Source of the DNA: Mitsuokella sp. oral taxon 131 str. W9106
GTDB taxonomy: Bacteria; Bacillota; Negativicutes; Selenomonadales; Selenomonadaceae
Direction: 5' to 3'
Length of the DNA: 64,000 bases
Assembly (NCBI RefSeq): GCF_000469545.1
Contig: NZ_KI273052.1
Span: 1 to 64,000 of the forward strand
The position numbers and the translations under genes were made by a program. The notes beneath the pieces were generated by a model. It ran no database searches. It had not been told where the DNA came from and worked only from the letters and a program-made list of their open reading frames with translations. Of the stretch, positions 60,961-64,000 are shown in pieces. The stretch's first letter is position 1, and each line of letters opens with the position of its first letter.

Positions 60961-61847
60961 AACAACTCCATCTAGCCATCATCGGCGTCGGCCTTATCGG
61001 CGGTTCGCTCGGACTTTGTCTCAAGGACAAAATGGGCGATTCCATCTATATCACGGGGCTTTGCCGCACGCAGAAGTCCATGGATGCAGCCGTTGCGCTC
61101 GGTGCGGTCGATGCGGTATCCGCTGACGTGCGGAAAGTCGTGGAGGAAGCGGATATCGTCTTTTTGAGTCCGCCCGTTCTCCAAATCCTTCCAATGGTCG
61201 AAAAGATCCTTCCGTATCTGAAAAAGGGGGTAATTTTGACGGATGCGGGAAGCACGAAGGCGTATATTTGGGAGCACTTAAGAAAAATTCTGCCCGACGA
61301 TATCTACTACATCGCAGGGCATCCGATGACGGGCCGCGAAAAAAGCGGCGTGCAGGCGGCGAAAAAGGATCTCTTTAAAGGCAAGGCGTATGTCATCGTC
61401 GAGGATACGGGCGCTTCGCGCGAGGCGCATGAGAAGCTCATGCGCGTACTTCGCCATACGGGCGCGAACTTTACGGAACTCGACCTTGAAAGCCACGACC
61501 GCTGCGCTTCCGTTATCAGCCATGTGCCGCATGTTGTGGCAGCGGCGCTGGTGACGCTTCTCAATCGTTCGGGCGATGATATGGAGTCGTGCCTGAAGCT
61601 CATCGGTGGCGGCTTTCGGGATACGACGCGCATCGCATCCTCGAATCCAGATATGTGGGCGGATATCTGCATGACGAACGGAAAGGCGATCGTGGCGAAT
61701 TTGCATGAGCTTCAATCGATCCTGAGCGAGGTCATCGAGGCAGTGGAGAAAAAGGACCGACAGGCGATTTATGACTATTTTGACGCGTCGCGCAAGCGGC
61801 GTGACGCGATTTTAGAAAATGCATGGAAGCACTTTGATCCGAACTAA
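60957..61847 (+). CDS. tyrA: prephenate dehydrogenase
   Basis: NAD(P)-dependent oxidative decarboxylation of prephenate to 4-hydroxyphenylpyruvate. The 296-residue protein has the Rossmann loop [15 protein letters not shown], the [10 protein letters not shown] substrate loop and SHVPHVVAA. There is no fused chorismate mutase or ACT domain. Arogenate specificity cannot be excluded. A strong terminator follows 11 nt after the stop. Confidence 0.94.
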   Translation: MKQLHLAIIGVGLIGGSLGLCLKDKMGDSIYITGLCRTQKSMDAAVALGAVDAVSADVRKVVEEADIVFLSPPVLQILPMVEKILPYLKKGVILTDAGSTKAYIWEHLRKILPDDIYYIAGHPMTGREKSGVQAAKKDLFKGKAYVIVEDTGASREAHEKLMRVLRHTGANFTELDLESHDRCASVISHVPHVVAAALVTLLNRSGDDMESCLKLIGGGFRDTTRIASSNPDMWADICMTNGKAIVANLHELQSILSEVIEAVEKKDRQAIYDYFDASRKRRDAILENAWKHFDPN

Positions 61848-61858
61848 AGCGAATCAAG

Positions 61859-61903
61859 AAAGCAAGCGATAAAACGAGACGTGCGTTTTGTCGCTTGCTT
61901 TTT
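61859..61903 (+). terminator. terminator of aroF-tyrA
   Basis: An 18-bp stem with one G-U pair (61859-61876 with 61884-61901), 7-nt loop, and a T-run to 61903. The left arm begins with A residues. Confidence 0.93.
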
Positions 61904-61943
61904 CTGAGAAAAGAGGCATATAGTCTTAAATGCATAAAAATGG

Positions 61944-61972
61944 TTGACAATTACGACAAAATAAGATACTAT
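61944..61972 (+). promoter_or_regulatory. promoter for pckA
   Basis: Perfect TTGACA at 61944-61949 and TACTAT at 61967-61972 with a 17-nt spacer. The transcript should begin near 61979, 60 nt before the pckA ATG. Confidence 0.82.
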
Positions 61973-61989
61973 ATTTTTTGTGGTAATCG

Positions 61990-62007
61990 TTCACATAGGT
62001 ATGTGAA
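61990..62007 (+). promoter_or_regulatory. palindrome downstream of the pckA promoter
   Basis: TTCACATAGGTATGTGAA is a perfect 7-bp inverted repeat with a 4-nt centre, about 11-28 nt after the predicted transcript start. That is a typical place for a repressor operator; it could also act as a short RNA hairpin. The regulator is unknown. Confidence 0.5.
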
Positions 62008-62038
62008 AAATAACGCGAAGTGAAAGAGGTTGAGAGCT

Positions 62039-63655
62039 ATGGCAACAGTCGATCTTACTCGGTATGGCATTACGGGCACGACGGAAGTCGTGCACAATCC
62101 CTCGTACAAGGTCTTGTTTGAGGAAGAGACAAAAGAGGGATTGACTGGCTATGAAAAGGGGCAGGTTTCGGAGCTTGGCGCGGTGAACGTCAAGACGGGT
62201 ATCTTTACGGGGCGCTCGCCGAAGGACAAGTACATCGTCGAGGACGATACTTCCCGCGATACGGTTTGGTGGACATCCGATGCGTATCCGAACGACAACC
62301 ACAAGGCTTCGCAGAAGGCTTGGAATGCGGTCAAGGAGCTTGCGAAAAAGGAACTCTCGAATAAGAGGCTCTACGTTGTCGATGCGTTCTGCGGCGCGAA
62401 TAAGAATACGCGCATGGCAGTCCGCTTCATCGTAGAAGTTGCGTGGCAGGCGCATTTCGTCACGAATATGTTCATTCAGCCGACGGAAGAGGAGTTCAAG
62501 AATTTTGAGCCGGATTTCGTCGTCTACAACGCTTCGAAGGCGAAGGTCGGAAACTACAAAGAACTCGGTCTCCACTCGGAGACGGCGGTCGTATTCAATC
62601 TGACGGAAAAAGAACAGGTCATCATCAATACGTGGTATGGCGGCGAGATGAAGAAGGGCATGTTCTCGATGATGAATTACTTCCTTCCGCTTAAAGGCAT
62701 CGCTTCGATGCACTGTTCTGCCAATACGGATAAGCACGGCGAGAACACGGCAATTTTCTTCGGTCTTTCGGGCACGGGCAAGACGACGCTCTCGACCGAT
62801 CCGAAGCGCCTTCTCATTGGCGACGACGAGCACGGCTGGGACGATAACGGTGTCTTCAACTTCGAGGGCGGCTGCTATGCAAAGGTCATCAATCTCGATA
62901 TGGAGTCGGAGCCGGATATCTACGGCGCGATCAAACGCAATGCGCTTCTTGAAAACGTCACGCTCGACAGCACGGGCAAGATTGACTTCGCGGATAAGAG
63001 CATCACGGAGAATACGCGCGTTTCTTATCCGATCGATCACATCAAGAGCACGGTCAAGGACATCGTCGCAGATCGCAGTGCTGCACCGGCAGCGAAGAGT
63101 GTTATCTTCCTTTCTGCTGACGCGTTCGGCGTCCTGCCTCCCGTCTCGATTCTGACGCCGGAACAGATGGAGTATTACTTCCTGTCCGGGTTCACGGCAA
63201 AGCTCGCCGGCACGGAGCGCGGCATTACGGAGCCTACGCCGACGTTTTCAGCTTGCTTTGGGCAGGCATTCCTCGAGCTGCATCCGACGAAATATGCAGA
63301 GGAGCTTGTCAAGAGAATGCAGGCGAATGGAACGAAGGCGTATCTCGTCAACACGGGCTGGAACGGCAGCGGCAAGCGCATTTCCATCAAGGATACGCGC
63401 GGCATCATCGATGCAATCCACAGTGGTGCCATCAAGAAGACAAAGACGAAGAAGATTCCGTACTTCGGCTTTGAGGTTCCGACGGAACTGGAAGGCGTTG
63501 CGACGAATATTCTTGACCCGAAGGATACCTACAAGGATCCGGCAGAGTGGGACAAGAAGGCAAGAGACCTTGCAGCGCGTTTCATCAAGAATTTCGAGAA
63601 GTACACGTCGACGGCGACGGGCAAGGCTCTTGTTGCGGCAGGCCCGAAGCTCTGA
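62039..63655 (+). CDS. pckA: phosphoenolpyruvate carboxykinase (ATP)
   Basis: Interconverts oxaloacetate plus ATP and PEP, CO2 plus ADP; in succinate- or propionate-forming anaerobes it often runs in the carboxylating direction. The 538-residue protein has [10 protein letters not shown], the P-loop GLSGTGKTT (242-250), the metal site in IGDDEHGWD and the adenine-binding [11 protein letters not shown] region. ATG 62039 is 8 nt after AGAGGT. It is a single-gene unit with a strong promoter and its own terminator. Confidence 0.96.
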   Translation: MATVDLTRYGITGTTEVVHNPSYKVLFEEETKEGLTGYEKGQVSELGAVNVKTGIFTGRSPKDKYIVEDDTSRDTVWWTSDAYPNDNHKASQKAWNAVKELAKKELSNKRLYVVDAFCGANKNTRMAVRFIVEVAWQAHFVTNMFIQPTEEEFKNFEPDFVVYNASKAKVGNYKELGLHSETAVVFNLTEKEQVIINTWYGGEMKKGMFSMMNYFLPLKGIASMHCSANTDKHGENTAIFFGLSGTGKTTLSTDPKRLLIGDDEHGWDDNGVFNFEGGCYAKVINLDMESEPDIYGAIKRNALLENVTLDSTGKIDFADKSITENTRVSYPIDHIKSTVKDIVADRSAAPAAKSVIFLSADAFGVLPPVSILTPEQMEYYFLSGFTAKLAGTERGITEPTPTFSACFGQAFLELHPTKYAEELVKRMQANGTKAYLVNTGWNGSGKRISIKDTRGIIDAIHSGAIKKTKTKKIPYFGFEVPTELEGVATNILDPKDTYKDPAEWDKKARDLAARFIKNFEKYTSTATGKALVAAGPKL

Positions 63656-63690
63656 TTATCGTATTGCGGCGTGGCAAATGAATTGCGTGA

Positions 63691-63723
63691 GGGGGCTTCC
63701 TGTTTGGGAAGCCTCCCTTTTTT
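63691..63723 (+). terminator. terminator of pckA
   Basis: A 10-bp stem with one G-U pair (63691-63700 with 63707-63716), loop TGTTTG, then a run of six T at 63718-63723. The loop sequence is identical to that of the scpB terminator. Confidence 0.9.
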
Positions 63724-63766
63724 CTCCTTTTCGCTTGCCGGAAATAAAAAAAGAGGAGGCCTTTGC

Positions 63767-64000
63767 ATGGACTGGAAACGGGATGTCCGGTCGCTCAAGG
63801 GAATCGGACCGAAAAGAGCAAGCGAACTCCATCGGCTCGGCATCGATACGATACAGGATCTCTTGTCGTACTATCCGCGCGCATATGAAGATCGCAGCAG
63901 GGTGAAAGCCATCGCATCCCTTGTGCCGGATGAACCGGCTGCCATACGCGGCGTCGTGCGCCGGGTGCAGGAAAAAAGGCCACGGCGCGGGCTTTCCATC
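63767..64000 (+). CDS. recG: ATP-dependent DNA helicase RecG, N-terminal part
   Basis: The first 78 codons of a gene that runs off the window. The N-terminus reads SLKGIGPKRASELHRLGIDT then DLLSYYPRAYEDRS, the helix-hairpin-helix-like start of the RecG wedge domain. RecG regresses stalled replication forks and migrates branched DNA. AGAGGAGG lies 8 nt before ATG 63767. The helicase motifs would lie beyond the window. Confidence 0.88.
   Translation, partial: MDWKRDVRSLKGIGPKRASELHRLGIDTIQDLLSYYPRAYEDRSRVKAIASLVPDEPAAIRGVVRRVQEKRPRRGLSI

Noticed and set aside
61978-61995. Rex- or CRP-like site TTGTG ... TCACA upstream of pckA
   Set aside because: The spacing is one nucleotide too long for either consensus; the perfect palindrome beside it is the stronger signal.
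1-64000. CRISPR arrays, insertion sequences, integrases, phage genes
   Set aside because: No regularly spaced repeats, transposase motifs or attachment-site-like repeats were seen anywhere.

Overview
The window reads as chromosomal DNA of a GC-rich, anaerobic Firmicute, most likely a Negativicute close to Selenomonas (an inference from gene families and gene order, not from a search). Pointers are the block fmt-DUF116-rsmB-rlmN-fhaA-fhaB-stp-ftsW-pbpA-pknB-rsgA-rpe, strong purine-rich Shine-Dalgarno sites (often GAGGTGA followed by 5 nt), frequent TTG and GTG starts, a complete-looking late anaerobic cobalamin pathway, ATP-dependent PEP carboxykinase and malate dehydrogenase. Every well-supported gene lies on the + strand. 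No rRNA, tRNA, CRISPR array or insertion sequence was seen.

Layout. 126-12736: translation and rRNA modification genes (def, fmt, DUF116, rsmB, rlmN), a Ser/Thr kinase signalling and cell-wall block (fhaA, fhaB, stp, ftsW, pbpA, pknB), then rsgA and rpe. 12755-15258: queC, folE2 and a flippase-like membrane protein. 15267-26063: a compact cobalamin operon (cbiD, E, T, F, G, H, J, C, A, cobU, cobQ, cbiB). 26213-27181: mdh, closed by an exceptionally long perfect-stem terminator. 27350-31928: a type IV pilus/pseudopilus operon (pilin, prepilin peptidase, four minor pilins, PilM-PilN-like fusion, PilO) without ATPase, platform or secretin. 31979-39833: aroC-aroK-aroB, a Nudix hydrolase, an M50 protease, scpA-scpB, and a tandem U32 protein. 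39862-51643: mutS2, a class A PBP, tyrS, yebC, ruvCAB, queH, a SpoIID-domain protein, queA. 51795-55463: an AT-richer operon of MaoC-like protein, BioY, thiolase-like protein and AMP-ligase, resembling the biotin-linked yhfUTS genes of Bacillus. 55830-56687: rplM-rpsI with a possible L13 leader. 57099-64000: ACT protein, PFL/UPF0210 protein, nth, a short ArgA-like acetyltransferase, aroF-tyrA, pckA and the start of recG.

How parts fit together. FHA proteins, phosphatase and PASTA kinase sit with the FtsW/PBP pair they are expected to regulate. queC and folE2 (early preQ0 steps) and queA and queH (late steps) serve one tRNA modification from two loci. aroF, aroB, aroK, aroC and tyrA cover much of tyrosine synthesis from two loci. 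mdh and pckA sit at the oxaloacetate node.

The least explained system is the MaoC/BioY/thiolase/ligase operon: it contains acyl-activation, condensation-type and hydratase-type folds beside a biotin transporter, the thiolase-like protein lacks the usual second catalytic cysteine, and composition differs from its surroundings. The pilus operon, whose prepilins vary at the normally invariant Glu5, is the second most interesting region.
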